Part shown: piece by piece, positions 23,719-32,125 of the stretch | Position numbering within the stretch: position 1 is the first letter of the stretch | Layout of the letters: each line of letters begins with the position of its first letter | Source of the DNA: Halorubrum yunnanense | Lineage (GTDB): Archaea > Halobacteriota > Halobacteria > Halobacteriales > Haloferacaceae | Length of the DNA: 35,789 nt | Assembly: GCF_026586675.1 (NCBI RefSeq) | Contig: NZ_JAODIX010000039.1 | Location: forward strand, 111,173 to 146,961 | Reading direction: 5' to 3' | The notes under the pieces: generated by a model | Databases searched by the model: none | What the model saw: only the letters and a program-made list of their open reading frames with translations | Told to the model about the DNA's origin: nothing | Position numbers and translations under genes: made by a program

Positions 23719-24954
23719 TCAACCGACGATCAGCGGTCCGATCAACACGCCCATCAGGTGGACTCGCCGGGCACCGACCCGGGGCGGGACGAGCCCCAGC
23801 GCGCCGGCGACGGCGAACACACCGACGCCGAACGGTCCGGCGAACAGGAACGAGACGCCGGCGAGCAGCGCCAACACGCCGACCGACAGGCGGGTGTAGT
23901 CGGCGTTCCCGACGACGCGGAGGTAGGCGTCGCCGACGAGGAGAACGAGTGCGAACCCGCAGGCCGACGCGATGCCGGCGGCGACGAGGAGGGTCGGCAG
24001 CGCGAAGGGGACCTCGGCGCGGTCGATGGCGACCGTGACCCCCGTCCGCGGGGTGCCGAGCGCGACGAGCGCGAACAGCGCGAATATCGTGTTCGCCGTG
24101 TTGGCACCGCTCGTGGCGACGATAAACCCCCGATCGCCCTCGTCACGCGGGACCGCTGGCAGCGCGGCGACGGCGGCGATGGCTGCGGAGACACCGGGGA
24201 TGTACCCGACAACCGCGCCCGCGAGCGACCCGGCGCCGGCGCTCACCCCGAGGTCGGGGCGCCCCATCGTGATCCGCGCGTCGGCCTGCGGCGGGACGCC
24301 CTCGCCGCCGAGCGCGTCGACGAGGACCGGGGCGCCGAACAGCCCGGCGAACAGCGGCGCGAGGACGCCGCCGGCGTCGAGCGGCGCCGCGGGGTCGACG
24401 TCGAGGGTCGCGAGCCCGAGCGCGGCGCTCGCGAGGAACGCGAGAGACCCGCCTATCGCGGCCCGCTTCGACGACTCGGTGAGCACGAGGAAGGCGACGA
24501 CGCCGGTCAGAAGCAGCGGGAGATGGGCCCGAACAGTCGGGTAGCCGCGCATCATGACCCACGTGATCGGCACGGCGAGGGGGACCGCGAGCGCCACGGC
24601 CAGCCCGGACCCGACGGCGGAGAGCCGGATCGCCTCGCGGCCGCGCCCCGCGATCACGAGCCGGTGGCCTGGCAGCGCCGCGACCGCGGTGGCCGCGTCC
24701 GGGACGCCGAGCGCGAGGGCGGGGACGATGTCGAGGAAGGAGTGGACCACGCCCGCCCCGAGCATCGCGACGCCGACGAGCAGGGGGTCGGCGGAGACCG
24801 AGGGAGCCAGCCCCGCGAGCAGCAGCGCGAAGTTGTTCGCGTGGAGACCGGGCACGAGCCCGCTCAGGGTGCCGAGCGCGACGCCTCCAGCCAGAAACGC
24901 GAGCGCGGCGGCCGCGAACGTCGGGTCGACGACCGGCCGGACGAGGGCGTCCAT
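23719..24954 (-). CDS. TctA/DUF112-type membrane permease
   Basis: 411 residues with about ten or more TM helices. GLVPGLHANNFALLLAGL near the N-terminus and GYIPGVSAAIAAVAALP near the middle are the repeated P-G signatures of the TctA family of tripartite tricarboxylate transporters; ATSGANTANTIFALFAL is a further match. No TctB or substrate-binding TctC is adjacent, so this looks like the stand-alone archaeal DUF112 branch, whose substrate is unknown. The start is the ATG at 24954, with CTTATC about 27-30 bp upstream. GC-rich hairpins lie upstream, notably 24994-25014. Confidence 0.85.
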   Translation of the reverse strand: MDALVRPVVDPTFAAAALAFLAGGVALGTLSGLVPGLHANNFALLLAGLAPSVSADPLLVGVAMLGAGVVHSFLDIVPALALGVPDAATAVAALPGHRLVIAGRGREAIRLSAVGSGLAVALAVPLAVPITWVMMRGYPTVRAHLPLLLTGVVAFLVLTESSKRAAIGGSLAFLASAALGLATLDVDPAAPLDAGGVLAPLFAGLFGAPVLVDALGGEGVPPQADARITMGRPDLGVSAGAGSLAGAVVGYIPGVSAAIAAVAALPAVPRDEGDRGFIVATSGANTANTIFALFALVALGTPRTGVTVAIDRAEVPFALPTLLVAAGIASACGFALVLLVGDAYLRVVGNADYTRLSVGVLALLAGVSFLFAGPFGVGVFAVAGALGLVPPRVGARRVHLMGVLIGPLIVG

Positions 24955-24993
24955 CGCGGCGAGGTGGCCGCGGCTTCGGTGATAAGTCGCGGG

Positions 24994-25014
24994 GCGCTCG
25001 GACGGACCGAGCGC
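24994..25014. repeat. Hairpin between rps17e and the TctA-like gene
   Basis: GCGCTCGG-ACGGA-CCGAGCGC is a perfect 8-bp stem with a 5-nt loop, followed by a second stem CGGCTCG/CGAGCCG (about 25017-25037). Both lie downstream of rps17e and just upstream of the TctA-like promoter. They may end rps17e transcription, though no T-run follows on the minus strand. Confidence 0.5.
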
Positions 25015-25060
25015 GGCGGCTCGGGAGGAGCGAGCCGAACGGTCGAAAACTCGGAGCCCG

Positions 25061-25255
25061 TTAGGCCTTCTGGGCCGCCTGCGCCTTCTTCTGGGTGACG
25101 TAGCCGGCGATCCGGTTGCGGACGCCCTTCGACTCGACGGTGGTCAGGGCCGTGACGCTCTCCTTGTTCGTCTCGAAGTCCGTGTTGAACGAGTCGGGGT
25201 ACTGCTCCAGCAGGACCTTCCCGAGCTGCTTGATGTACTTGGGTTTGATGGCCAT
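25061..25255 (-). CDS. rps17e: 30S ribosomal protein S17e
   Basis: 64 residues with the archaeal/eukaryotic S17e signature MAIKPKYIKQLGKVLLEQYP and SKGVRNRIAGYVTQK. The length is normal for archaea, since the eukaryotic C-terminal extension is absent. The start is the ATG at 25255; CTTTTAG (about 25282-25288) is about 30 bp upstream. The gene stands alone and is flanked by hairpins downstream. Confidence 0.96.
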   Translation of the reverse strand: MAIKPKYIKQLGKVLLEQYPDSFNTDFETNKESVTALTTVESKGVRNRIAGYVTQKKAQAAQKA

Positions 25256-25348
25256 ACCGAGCGATACCGCCGGCCCGAACTAAAAGGGTTCGTTACGCCG
25301 CGAACGGCCCCGAGGCGGTATCACGCCGGGGGAGCCACATGGGTTCGT

Positions 25349-26035
25349 TCAGGACTCGTCGTCGCCGCGGTCCCGCTCTCGCTCGTCTGCCTCCGGCTGC
25401 CCGAGCGCCCGCCACCCGGTCGCCTCGTCGATCCGGGCGAACGCGTCGCGCTCGGCCGGCCCGCCGCAGCGGTCGACCACGTCGGCGAAGTACGCGAGGC
25501 GGTCGAGGAGTTCGTCCGTGTCGAAGCCGGGCACGTCGAGCCGCGAGGCGGCCACCGTGGCGTCGATGACCGCGCCGAACCCGCGGTTGATCGTCGGCAC
25601 GCGCTCCCGACGCACCGCCCTCTCGACCGGGTCGAGTGCCCAGGTCCGGATCGTGGTGTCGCCCTCCGTCTCGCGCCCGACCTCATCGACGGTCACCTCG
25701 ACCCACGCGTCGGCCCCTTCGAGGACGGGGTCATCGGTCTCCCGGACCGTCAGCGCGGCGTCGACGAACGTCCGCGGATGGGTCGTGAACTGGACGACGC
25801 CCCCGCCGCGCTCGGTGAAGTTCCGCCACGTTCGGGTGCGCCCGTAGGTCCGCGCAGTCACGGGGTCACCGGGCTCGGCCGGCGCGTGGAGCCCAAGCGC
25901 TGCGACGTTCCAGCGGTCGTTCGGGCCGAGCGTCGTCACGACCGACTCGGTGACGCCGCGGAGCGCGACCGGCCAGCCGTCGGGCGAGGGGGCGCCGGCT
26001 CTCGGCCGGTCTCGGTCGGGGGCGCCGTCGCTCAC
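25349..26035 (-). CDS. DUF447 family protein (predicted flavin-binding)
   Basis: 228 residues of a family found in archaea and in C1-metabolising bacteria, with a split-barrel flavin-binding-like fold. GVTESVVTTLGPNDRWNVAALGLH (about 27-50) and RTYGRTRTWRNFTERGG (about 63-79) are typical, as is the C-terminal helical part with INRGFGAVIDATVAASRLDV. No catalytic residues are established. It is the last gene of the cofD operon: its ATG (26035) overlaps the CitG-like stop by 4 bp. Family members cluster with genes for methanogen-type cofactors, which agrees with the cofD link. Confidence 0.85.
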   Translation of the reverse strand: MSDGAPDRDRPRAGAPSPDGWPVALRGVTESVVTTLGPNDRWNVAALGLHAPAEPGDPVTARTYGRTRTWRNFTERGGGVVQFTTHPRTFVDAALTVRETDDPVLEGADAWVEVTVDEVGRETEGDTTIRTWALDPVERAVRRERVPTINRGFGAVIDATVAASRLDVPGFDTDELLDRLAYFADVVDRCGGPAERDAFARIDEATGWRALGQPEADERERDRGDDES

Positions 26036-26994
26036 GGCGCCACCTCCGCGCCGCGTCGGAGCGCCACGTACAGCGCGGCGGAGGTGAGGTCAGCGGTCGT
26101 CCCGGGGTTGATCCCCTCGTCGACGAACGCCGTCGCCAGCGACTCCGCGGCGTCGAGGTCGGCCCGGTGAACGCTGTCGGCGTGGATCTCGTCAGTGTCG
26201 GCGGGGCCCGCGGAGCCCGGGTCCCCGCCGCCGAGCAGCGCGGCGGCCCGGGCGCTCGCCCGGCGGGCCGTTTCGGGATCGTGGCTCGCGGCGACCAGCG
26301 TGTCGGGCTCGGCCGCGAGCAGTCCGAGGAACGCGCGAGCGGCCCGATCGGTCAGCGGCCCCGTGTCGGCGCGGATCCACTCGGCGGCGCGGAACGTCCG
26401 CGGGAACCCCTCGACCCACTCCTGCGCGTTGCGGTCGGGGACGCGGTCGGGGTCGTCGGGGTCGGCCGAGATCGCCAGCACGTCTCGCAGCGTCAGCCCG
26501 CGATCGCGGAGGACTGAGGCCGCGTCGCTCCCGCGGCGCACGTCGAGGTCGGCCGCGTCAGCGGGGGGGTCCGCGACCGCGACGTCGACGTGCTCGAACG
26601 CGCGGTAGAACGCGACCGCGTCGTCGACGGTGGCGTCGCGGGTCACGCGGTCGACGGTAGTGGGGGTAAGGCGGCCCGCGGGTGACGAGTCGGTGTCGTC
26701 CACGGTCGCGCGCAGCAGCGGAACCAAGAGCAGCAGGCAGCCGAACTGGGTGTTCGTCCCCGCGCGGTCGGCCATTCCCGCCACCCCGCGCTCGAAGGCG
26801 TCGCCGACGGACGCCTCGTCGGTCGCGGCCAGTTCGAGCCCCTCGCGGGCACCGACCGCCCCACCGAGGAACGACTCGAACCGGAGGTCGTCCAGGTCTC
26901 GTCGGCGGTCGACGTTCCCGGGTTTGGGGGTACCGGCGACCTCGAGGAGGAGCGCGAGGGTCGCGTCGTCGACCGGGTCGCGCGCGGCGCTCAC
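26032..26994 (-). CDS. CitG/MdcB-like triphosphoribosyl-dephospho-CoA synthase family protein
   Basis: 320 residues. TPKPGNVDR near residue 22 corresponds to the KPGLVD motif of CitG, GTNTQFGCLLLLVPL (about 79-93) to its GxNTHKGxxF helix, and DEGINPGTTADLTSAALYVA near the end to its NLSPGGSADL signature. CitG makes the prosthetic group of citrate lyase from dephospho-CoA and ATP, but no citrate or malonate lyase subunit is visible here. The archaeal branch must therefore have another substrate. It overlaps both neighbours by 4 bp, upstream with the Dus-like gene and downstream with DUF447. Reaction unknown; nucleotide-phosphoribosyl transfer is a reasonable guess. Confidence 0.85.
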   Translation of the reverse strand: MSAARDPVDDATLALLLEVAGTPKPGNVDRRRDLDDLRFESFLGGAVGAREGLELAATDEASVGDAFERGVAGMADRAGTNTQFGCLLLLVPLLRATVDDTDSSPAGRLTPTTVDRVTRDATVDDAVAFYRAFEHVDVAVADPPADAADLDVRRGSDAASVLRDRGLTLRDVLAISADPDDPDRVPDRNAQEWVEGFPRTFRAAEWIRADTGPLTDRAARAFLGLLAAEPDTLVAASHDPETARRASARAAALLGGGDPGSAGPADTDEIHADSVHRADLDAAESLATAFVDEGINPGTTADLTSAALYVALRRGAEVAP

Positions 26995-27809
26995 GGTGAC
27001 GCCCCCCGGGGAGGGTTCGGCTCGTCAGCCGGCAGCTCCCCGTCGCGCCACGCGCGCACCGCGTCGGCGACGCGCGCGAGCTCGGCCGGGTGTTCCGTCG
27101 GTCGCCCGACGCTGACGGCGTCGGCGCCGTACGCGGCGTACTCGGCGACGGTCCGCCGACCCCGGACGCCGTTGTTCGCGATGACGGTGAGGTCGGTTCG
27201 GAGCGGTTCCCCCTCGTCCGCGGTCAACTCTGCCACGGCCGCCTCCGAGTCCATCGCGTCGACGTGAAGCCAGTCGGCCCCCGCGTCGGCGACGGCGTCC
27301 GCGACGGCGACGAGGTCGACGCCGGGGACGCCGGCGCGGACCTTCACGCTCGTCCGGGCGTCGGTCTCGGCCGCGGCGGCGACGGAGTCGACGAGCCGGT
27401 CGGGCTCGCGGAGGAGGGACTCGCCGCAGCCGACCGCGCGGAGTTCCGGCTGCCGGCAGTGGGCGTTGACCTCGCAGACCGCGCCGCGGTCGGCGCAGAC
27501 GGCGGCCGCCTCGCGCACCGGATCGACGGTCGCGCTCCGAACGTTGACGCCGGGGCGGACCGGGGCGTCGGCGAGCGCCGCGAGCTGACGGTCGATCCAC
27601 GCGAGGGGGTCGTCGGGGAGGAACTCGGAGCGTCCGCGCGCGGCGAGGTCGCGGGCCGCGGCCCGGCTCGCCGGGTCGAGCGCGATGCCGCCGAGGACCG
27701 CCGCGTCGACGTGGGGGGCCGCGGCACGCGCCCAGTCGGCGTCGGCCGCGCCGCTGAGGCTGGCGGCGGCGAGGAACGGGGTCGAGCCGTCGTCCCCGTT
27801 CGCCGTCAC
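26991..27809 (-). CDS. Dus-like TIM-barrel flavoprotein family, divergent
   Basis: 272 residues resembling tRNA-dihydrouridine synthase and dihydroorotate dehydrogenase barrels. [22 protein letters not shown] (about 115-136) recalls the CxxNxGCP...GAxL motif of Dus with changes, SVKVRAG follows the TVKxR strand, and [10 protein letters not shown] plus [12 protein letters not shown] form the phosphate-binding end. The usual GRG of Dus is GRP here, and the tRNA-binding C-terminal domain is missing because the protein is short. That makes a small-molecule substrate more likely than tRNA. It lies between cofD and the CitG-like gene with 4-bp overlaps on both sides. Confidence 0.8.
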   Translation of the reverse strand: MTANGDDGSTPFLAAASLSGAADADWARAAAPHVDAAVLGGIALDPASRAAARDLAARGRSEFLPDDPLAWIDRQLAALADAPVRPGVNVRSATVDPVREAAAVCADRGAVCEVNAHCRQPELRAVGCGESLLREPDRLVDSVAAAAETDARTSVKVRAGVPGVDLVAVADAVADAGADWLHVDAMDSEAAVAELTADEGEPLRTDLTVIANNGVRGRRTVAEYAAYGADAVSVGRPTEHPAELARVADAVRAWRDGELPADEPNPPRGASP

Positions 27810-28837
27810 TCTGCCACCTCCGCGTCGGTCGTCGCCGCGTCCGCCACCGCCGCCAGCGCGCGTTCGCAGGCCCGGGCGACGCGCTCGGCGTCGTCCGCGT
27901 CGTCGATCTGGGTGTCGGTGCGCTCCACGCGGCGGTCGGGGAGCTCGGTCGGATCGTCGTCATCGAGGACGAACGCGTCCGCGAACGGGTAGGCGTCGGC
28001 GACGCCAGCGGTCGAGGGGTCGCGGCCGAGGCCGGCCATCAGGTCGGCCGCCGGACCGGAGAAGACCTCGTCGCCGACGAACGGCGAGACCGCGACGACC
28101 GGCGTCTCGGCCAGCGCCGCCTCGAACCCGGGGAGCGCGAGCATCGGACCGATGCTCGTCACGGGGTTGGAGGGGCCGATGACGACCGGATCGGCGAGCG
28201 CCTCGCGGACCGCTGCCGTCGGCTCCGCGTCGTCCGCGCCCCGGAACTCCACGTCGGCGACGGCGGGCTCTCCCCGACGCGCGACCCAGAACTCCTGGAA
28301 GTGGAGCGTCTCGTCCGCCTCGGTGTGGATCAGTGTCGCGACCGGCTCGTCGGCCATCGGGAGGAGGTCGACGGCGAGGTCGAAGGCGTCCGCGAGGGTT
28401 CGGATCGCCTCGGTGAGGGAGTTCCCCTCGTCGATCAGGCTCGTGCGCGTGACGTGGACCGCGCGGTCGCGGTCGCCGATCTCCATGAACTCGCCGACGC
28501 CGGAGAAGCGCCGCCAGCGGGCGATCTCGCGGCCCGCCGTCTGCGCCTCGTCGTCGAGGTAGCGCGGCGCTGTCCCGAGCCCGACCGCCTCGGCGAGCCG
28601 CCGCAGCTCGTCGTGGGTCGCCGTCGTATCGTCCGCGATCCCCCACCACGTCTCGCGGTCGAGGACGCCGCCGCCGGCGAACAGCACGGTGTCGACGTCG
28701 GGGCAGACGAGGTGGCCGCCGAGCTCCACGTCGTCGCCGGTGTTGGCGACGACCGAGACCCCCTCGGGGTCCCACACGCGGGTCGCCCCGTCGAGGAGCT
28801 TCGGCGTCCCCGTGCCGCCGGCGAGGAACGTGACCAT
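27806..28837 (-). CDS. cofD: 2-phospho-L-lactate transferase CofD (F420 synthesis)
   Basis: 343 residues. CofD transfers the phospholactyl (or related) group to the deazaflavin Fo to give F420-0, the step before glutamylation. [18 protein letters not shown] is the family GGTGxxKLL motif, followed by [19 protein letters not shown] and [14 protein letters not shown], all diagnostic. The acidic C-terminal tail of about 40 residues is a haloarchaeal extension. The start is the ATG at 28837; ATACAAAT (about 28861-28868) is a plausible TATA element. First gene of a four-gene unit with 4-bp overlaps to the Dus-like, CitG-like and DUF447 genes. Confidence 0.95.
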   Translation of the reverse strand: MVTFLAGGTGTPKLLDGATRVWDPEGVSVVANTGDDVELGGHLVCPDVDTVLFAGGGVLDRETWWGIADDTTATHDELRRLAEAVGLGTAPRYLDDEAQTAGREIARWRRFSGVGEFMEIGDRDRAVHVTRTSLIDEGNSLTEAIRTLADAFDLAVDLLPMADEPVATLIHTEADETLHFQEFWVARRGEPAVADVEFRGADDAEPTAAVREALADPVVIGPSNPVTSIGPMLALPGFEAALAETPVVAVSPFVGDEVFSGPAADLMAGLGRDPSTAGVADAYPFADAFVLDDDDPTELPDRRVERTDTQIDDADDAERVARACERALAAVADAATTDAEVAE

Positions 28838-28912
28838 ACGCGGGCAAGGCGGCGGGCGGATTTGTATCCTCGCCTCCGCGGGCGACGGGCCGAAGCGGAA
28901 TGGTTGTCACAG

Positions 28913-29385
28913 AGCTGTTTATAAATGACCGGCGACGCTCAGCCGATTTGTACTGTCGGCGCGTGCCTGCGAGCGGCCGACAGGCCGCGACAGCTATGTA
29001 CAAAAACGATGCGGTCGGCGCGTGCCGCCGAGCGCCCGCAGGGCGCGAGGTGCGCGCGAGGGAGTCGGGCGGCCGGAGCGAAGCGGAGGCCGCCCGACGA
29101 GGCTGGGGAGGCGTGAGACGCGGCTGCGGTGCGGTCTGGGTGGGACTCAAAGGGGCAGCCGCGAGGGCCGGGGAGGCGACGCAAGCACTGCAAGGAGCGA
29201 ACGAAGTGAGCGACTGAAGCGCACAGCAAGCGTGCGCGGCCCTCGCGGCTGGGGCGTTGGAGATGGTCACCGCGAAGTCAGCGATCACGTATAGCCGAGC
29301 GGCTGGGGCGTTGGAGATGGTCACCGCGAAATCTGTTATTTATAAACGAGCGCCCGCCGTGTCAGCGACTATTTATAAGTGATAC
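28913..29385 (+). repeat. Dispersed composite repeat, copy 2, with extra upstream hairpins
   Basis: The part shared with copy 3 runs from about 29107 (GGAGGCGTGAG) to the TTTATAA near 29346. It includes the 17-bp box at 29142-29158 and a perfect 14-bp stem pairing 29156-29169 with 29238-29251. Two tandem boxes start at 29247 and 29301, a 54-bp period. Upstream (28913-29106), TCGGCGCGTGCC occurs twice (28956-28967, 29015-29026). Three more hairpins are there: 28973-28978/28983-28988, 29032-29037/29041-29046 (GCA loop), and an 11-bp stem 29064-29074/29088-29098 enclosing GGA/GGA around GC-GAA-GC. The 3' TTTATAA motif occurs again within the end of the asparaginase gene. No protein is believable here. 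Confidence 0.78.
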
Positions 29386-30307
29386 TCGTCTGCATCCCCT
29401 CGGTATTAAATGCGCTTCCGGCCTCGTCTTCCCCGAGAACGATCACGCCGGCCCCGGATCCCGTGATCTCTTCGAACTCGTCGATCGCTCGGTCGGCCGC
29501 TTCCTGCGCCCCGACTCCCTCCTCGAGATACCCAGCGGCGCGCCGAGAGAGCGTGACGCGCGCGATGTCCTCGCCGGCCCCGGTCGCGCTCGCGCCGCCG
29601 GCCTCGGTACAGAAGAAGCCGGACCCGACCTGCGGCACGTCGCCGACGCGACCCGCAAGGGCGAACGACCGACCGCCCGTGGAGGTCGCCGCCGCGAACC
29701 GCTCGCCGTCGGACGCGACGGCGCCGACCGTGTCGTGGTCGGGCGCGCGACCCGGGTCGCCGTCGCCCTGGGAGCCGTTTTCCAACCCGCCGCCGGCCTG
29801 ATCGCCGCCCGATCCGAACCGCGTCGCGAGCCAGTCGAGGTGCTCGCGCGGGCCACCTCGCGGCGGGTCCTCGCTCTCGTAGCGCTCGCGCGTCTCGTCG
29901 GTGAGCAGGTCGACGCCCGTCTCGACGCCGAAGTCGTCCGCGAGTTCGACGGCGTGGTCGCCCGAGACGAAGACGTGCGGTGTCTCCGAGTGAACGACGC
30001 GGGCGACGCTCGCGGCGTGCTCGACGCCCGACATCGAGCACGCCGCGCCGGCCTCGCGGTCCGACGTCATCACCCCCGCGTCGGTGCGGACGACGCCGTC
30101 GGACTGGACCGCGCCGCCGACGCCGGCGTTGAACCGGGGGCTCGATTCGAGAGGTGCGAGCGCCGCCTCGACGGCGTCGAGCGCGGTGTCGCTTTCGACG
30201 CCGCGCTCGGCCGCCTCGTCGAGCGTCTCCTGTCTGGGCGCCGGCTCGTCCGGGACGCCGCCGGCGCCGCCGTGGACGACGACGCGCATCGGGGGTCGCT
30301 GTGACAT
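29369..30307 (-). CDS. Isoaspartyl peptidase / plant-type L-asparaginase
   Basis: 312 residues of the Ntn-hydrolase type 2 asparaginase family, which self-cleaves to expose a threonine. T193 in HDTVGAVASD is the nucleophile. VVHGGAGG at the start, NAGVGGAVQSDG and TSTGGRSFALAGRVGD (substrate-binding) are family motifs. A glycine-rich linker (about 165-190) precedes the cleavage point, as usual. It repairs isoaspartyl peptides or hydrolyses asparagine. The start is the ATG at 30307, with a CTTATC box (about 30330-30336) upstream. The last codons (ITYK and stop) use the AT-rich CTATTTATAAGTGAT motif that also ends units of the neighbouring repeat, so the repeat border may have shaped the C-terminus. 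Confidence 0.92.
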   Translation of the reverse strand: MSQRPPMRVVVHGGAGGVPDEPAPRQETLDEAAERGVESDTALDAVEAALAPLESSPRFNAGVGGAVQSDGVVRTDAGVMTSDREAGAACSMSGVEHAASVARVVHSETPHVFVSGDHAVELADDFGVETGVDLLTDETRERYESEDPPRGGPREHLDWLATRFGSGGDQAGGGLENGSQGDGDPGRAPDHDTVGAVASDGERFAAATSTGGRSFALAGRVGDVPQVGSGFFCTEAGGASATGAGEDIARVTLSRRAAGYLEEGVGAQEAADRAIDEFEEITGSGAGVIVLGEDEAGSAFNTEGMQTSITYK

Positions 30308-30446
30308 ACCGGCAGGTTCCGCGGCGGTCGGATAAGCGTCCGGGAAGCGGCGGGCGGTGGCGCCGGGCGGTCGGGCGTCGCGCGGCCGGTCGCCGTCGGT
30401 CCGCGCCGCAAGACCTATTCCCGCCCCTCGGGGAGTCGCAACCATC

Positions 30447-32045
30447 GTGAGCGACGACCGAGGACGCGCCGGCGACGACGCTCCCGGCGGTTCCGAACCG
30501 GGTTCCGCCGGAGAGTCGACCGGTCAGAGCCCGCTTCGTCGCCGCCTCCGGAACGCAGTCGGGGTCCGTGTCGGGGTCGACCGGCGCGCGCTCGCGGCGT
30601 TCCGGATCGCGCTCGGGACCGTCCTCCTCGTCGACCTCGGGTTGCGCGCCCGGAACCTGAGGGCGTTTTACACCGACGCGGGCGTCCTCCCGCGCTCGGC
30701 GCTCGCGGAGGCGTACCCCCTCGCCGCTCGCTTCTCCCTCCACGCGGTCTCGGGGGCGACGCCGCCCGTCGCGCTGCTGTTCCTCGTCGCCGGGGCCGCC
30801 GCCGTGGCGCTCGCGGTCGGCCACCGGACCCGGCTCGCGGCCGCGGTCTCGCTGGTCCTGCTCGCGTCGCTGCAGGCGCGGAACCCGTTCGTCCTCAACG
30901 CGGGCGACAAGCTGCTCGCACAACTCCTCGCGGCCGGGCTGTTCTGTCCCCTCGGCGCGCGCTGGTCGCTCGACGCCGTGCGCGGCAGGCCGTCGAGCGG
31001 GGAACTCGTCCACACGGCCAGAAACCGCTTCGTCGGCCCCGCCTCGGCGCTCCTGTTGGCCGTCGTCGTCGTGGTCTACCTCGCCAACGCGGTCGAGAAG
31101 CTCCGAGGGACGGCGTGGCTCCGCGGCGAGGCCGTCGGGCAGGTGTTCCGGCTCACGTACCTCCACGGGCCGCTCGGAGAGTTGTTCCCCGAGGTGCCGG
31201 CGCTGCTCGCGGTCGCGACCTACGGCTGGCTCGCGCTGCTCGTCGCGTCGCCGCTGCTCGTCGCGTCAGCGGGACGGGTCCGGGCGGCGCTCACCGGGAG
31301 CCTGGTCGCCGCGCACCTCTCGATGGCGCTCGCGCTCCAGCTCGGTGTCTTCCCGCTGGTGTCGGCGGCCGGCCTGCTGCCCTTCTTCCCGCCGTTCGTC
31401 TGGGGTCGCGTCGAGGAGGTCGTCGGGCCGACCGGGGCGCGGCTCCGCCGGTCCGCGGAGTCGGTTCTCGCCAACGACCCGCGAAACGGAGGGCCGAGAG
31501 ATCGGGCGACTCGCGGCCCGCCGGACCGAGCGGTCGGCACGCCGCCGGGCCGGACAGTCAGCGGTCGCGTCGCGACCGCCGTCGCCGCCGTCCTCCTCGT
31601 GTCCCTGCTCGCGTGGAACGGCATGGCGGTGGGGCTCGTCGACGCGCCCGAGCCCGTGGCGACGACCGCGGACCCGACCGAGTACGGCTGGGACATGTTC
31701 GCGCCGAACCCGAGCTCGATCGACGCGCGCCTCCTCGCGACGGCGACGACCGCCGACGGCGACGCGGTCGACGCGCTGTACGGCGACCCCGTCGCGGTCG
31801 ACCGACCCCCGTCGGACGCGCGGGCGTATCCGACCGCACGCTGGCGGAAATACCTCACCCTGCTGGCGGGCGACGGTGCGCCCGGTCGCGTCGACCCGCT
31901 CCTCGCGTACCTCTGTGACCGGTCGGCGGGGCTCGCGGGCGAGGGGGCGGCGTCGGTGACCGTCTCGATGGTCGAAATCGACGTCACGGAGGGCGGAGAG
32001 GCCCGGGTCCGGAAGCTCGGGACGCGGGGGTGTCGGTCGGGATGA
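30447..32045 (+). CDS. HTTM-domain membrane protein (vitamin-K-dependent carboxylase-like)
   Basis: 532 residues, GTG start supported by a CTATT box (30415-30419) about 28-30 bp upstream. After about 45 polar residues comes FRIALGTVLLVDLGLRARN, the opening of the HTTM domain, followed by a series of TM helices to about residue 335. A proline/arginine-rich cytoplasmic loop, another helix near 385, and a C-terminal soluble part (EYGWDMFAPNPSS, about 415 on) resembling the lumenal part of gamma-carboxylase-like proteins complete it. HTTM proteins are of unknown role in archaea; carboxylation is not implied. The very 3' end is duplicated just downstream (32048-32077). Divergent from asparaginase, followed by a GT2 gene. 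Confidence 0.8.
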   Translation: MSDDRGRAGDDAPGGSEPGSAGESTGQSPLRRRLRNAVGVRVGVDRRALAAFRIALGTVLLVDLGLRARNLRAFYTDAGVLPRSALAEAYPLAARFSLHAVSGATPPVALLFLVAGAAAVALAVGHRTRLAAAVSLVLLASLQARNPFVLNAGDKLLAQLLAAGLFCPLGARWSLDAVRGRPSSGELVHTARNRFVGPASALLLAVVVVVYLANAVEKLRGTAWLRGEAVGQVFRLTYLHGPLGELFPEVPALLAVATYGWLALLVASPLLVASAGRVRAALTGSLVAAHLSMALALQLGVFPLVSAAGLLPFFPPFVWGRVEEVVGPTGARLRRSAESVLANDPRNGGPRDRATRGPPDRAVGTPPGRTVSGRVATAVAAVLLVSLLAWNGMAVGLVDAPEPVATTADPTEYGWDMFAPNPSSIDARLLATATTADGDAVDALYGDPVAVDRPPSDARAYPTARWRKYLTLLAGDGAPGRVDPLLAYLCDRSAGLAGEGAASVTVSMVEIDVTEGGEARVRKLGTRGCRSG

Positions 32046-32077
32046 ACCTCGGGACGCGGGGGTGTCGGTCGGGGTGA
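32016..32077 (+). repeat. 30-bp direct repeat across the HTTM stop codon
   Basis: 32016-32045 and 32048-32077 are 30-bp copies differing at one base, separated by 2 bp (period 32). The first ends with the real stop TGA; the second ends with another TGA and lies in the spacer. The pattern looks like a tandem duplication of the gene's last codons. Confidence 0.9.
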
Positions 32078-32125
32078 GCCCCGGATGACTGGCTATTTAT
32101 CCGTGTGCCTCCCGAACCGACCGGC

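Noticed and set aside
29100..29350. Insertion sequence or MITE with transposase
   Set aside because: No transposase frame, no terminal inverted repeats and no clear target duplication were found; a MITE-like origin stays possible but unsupported.
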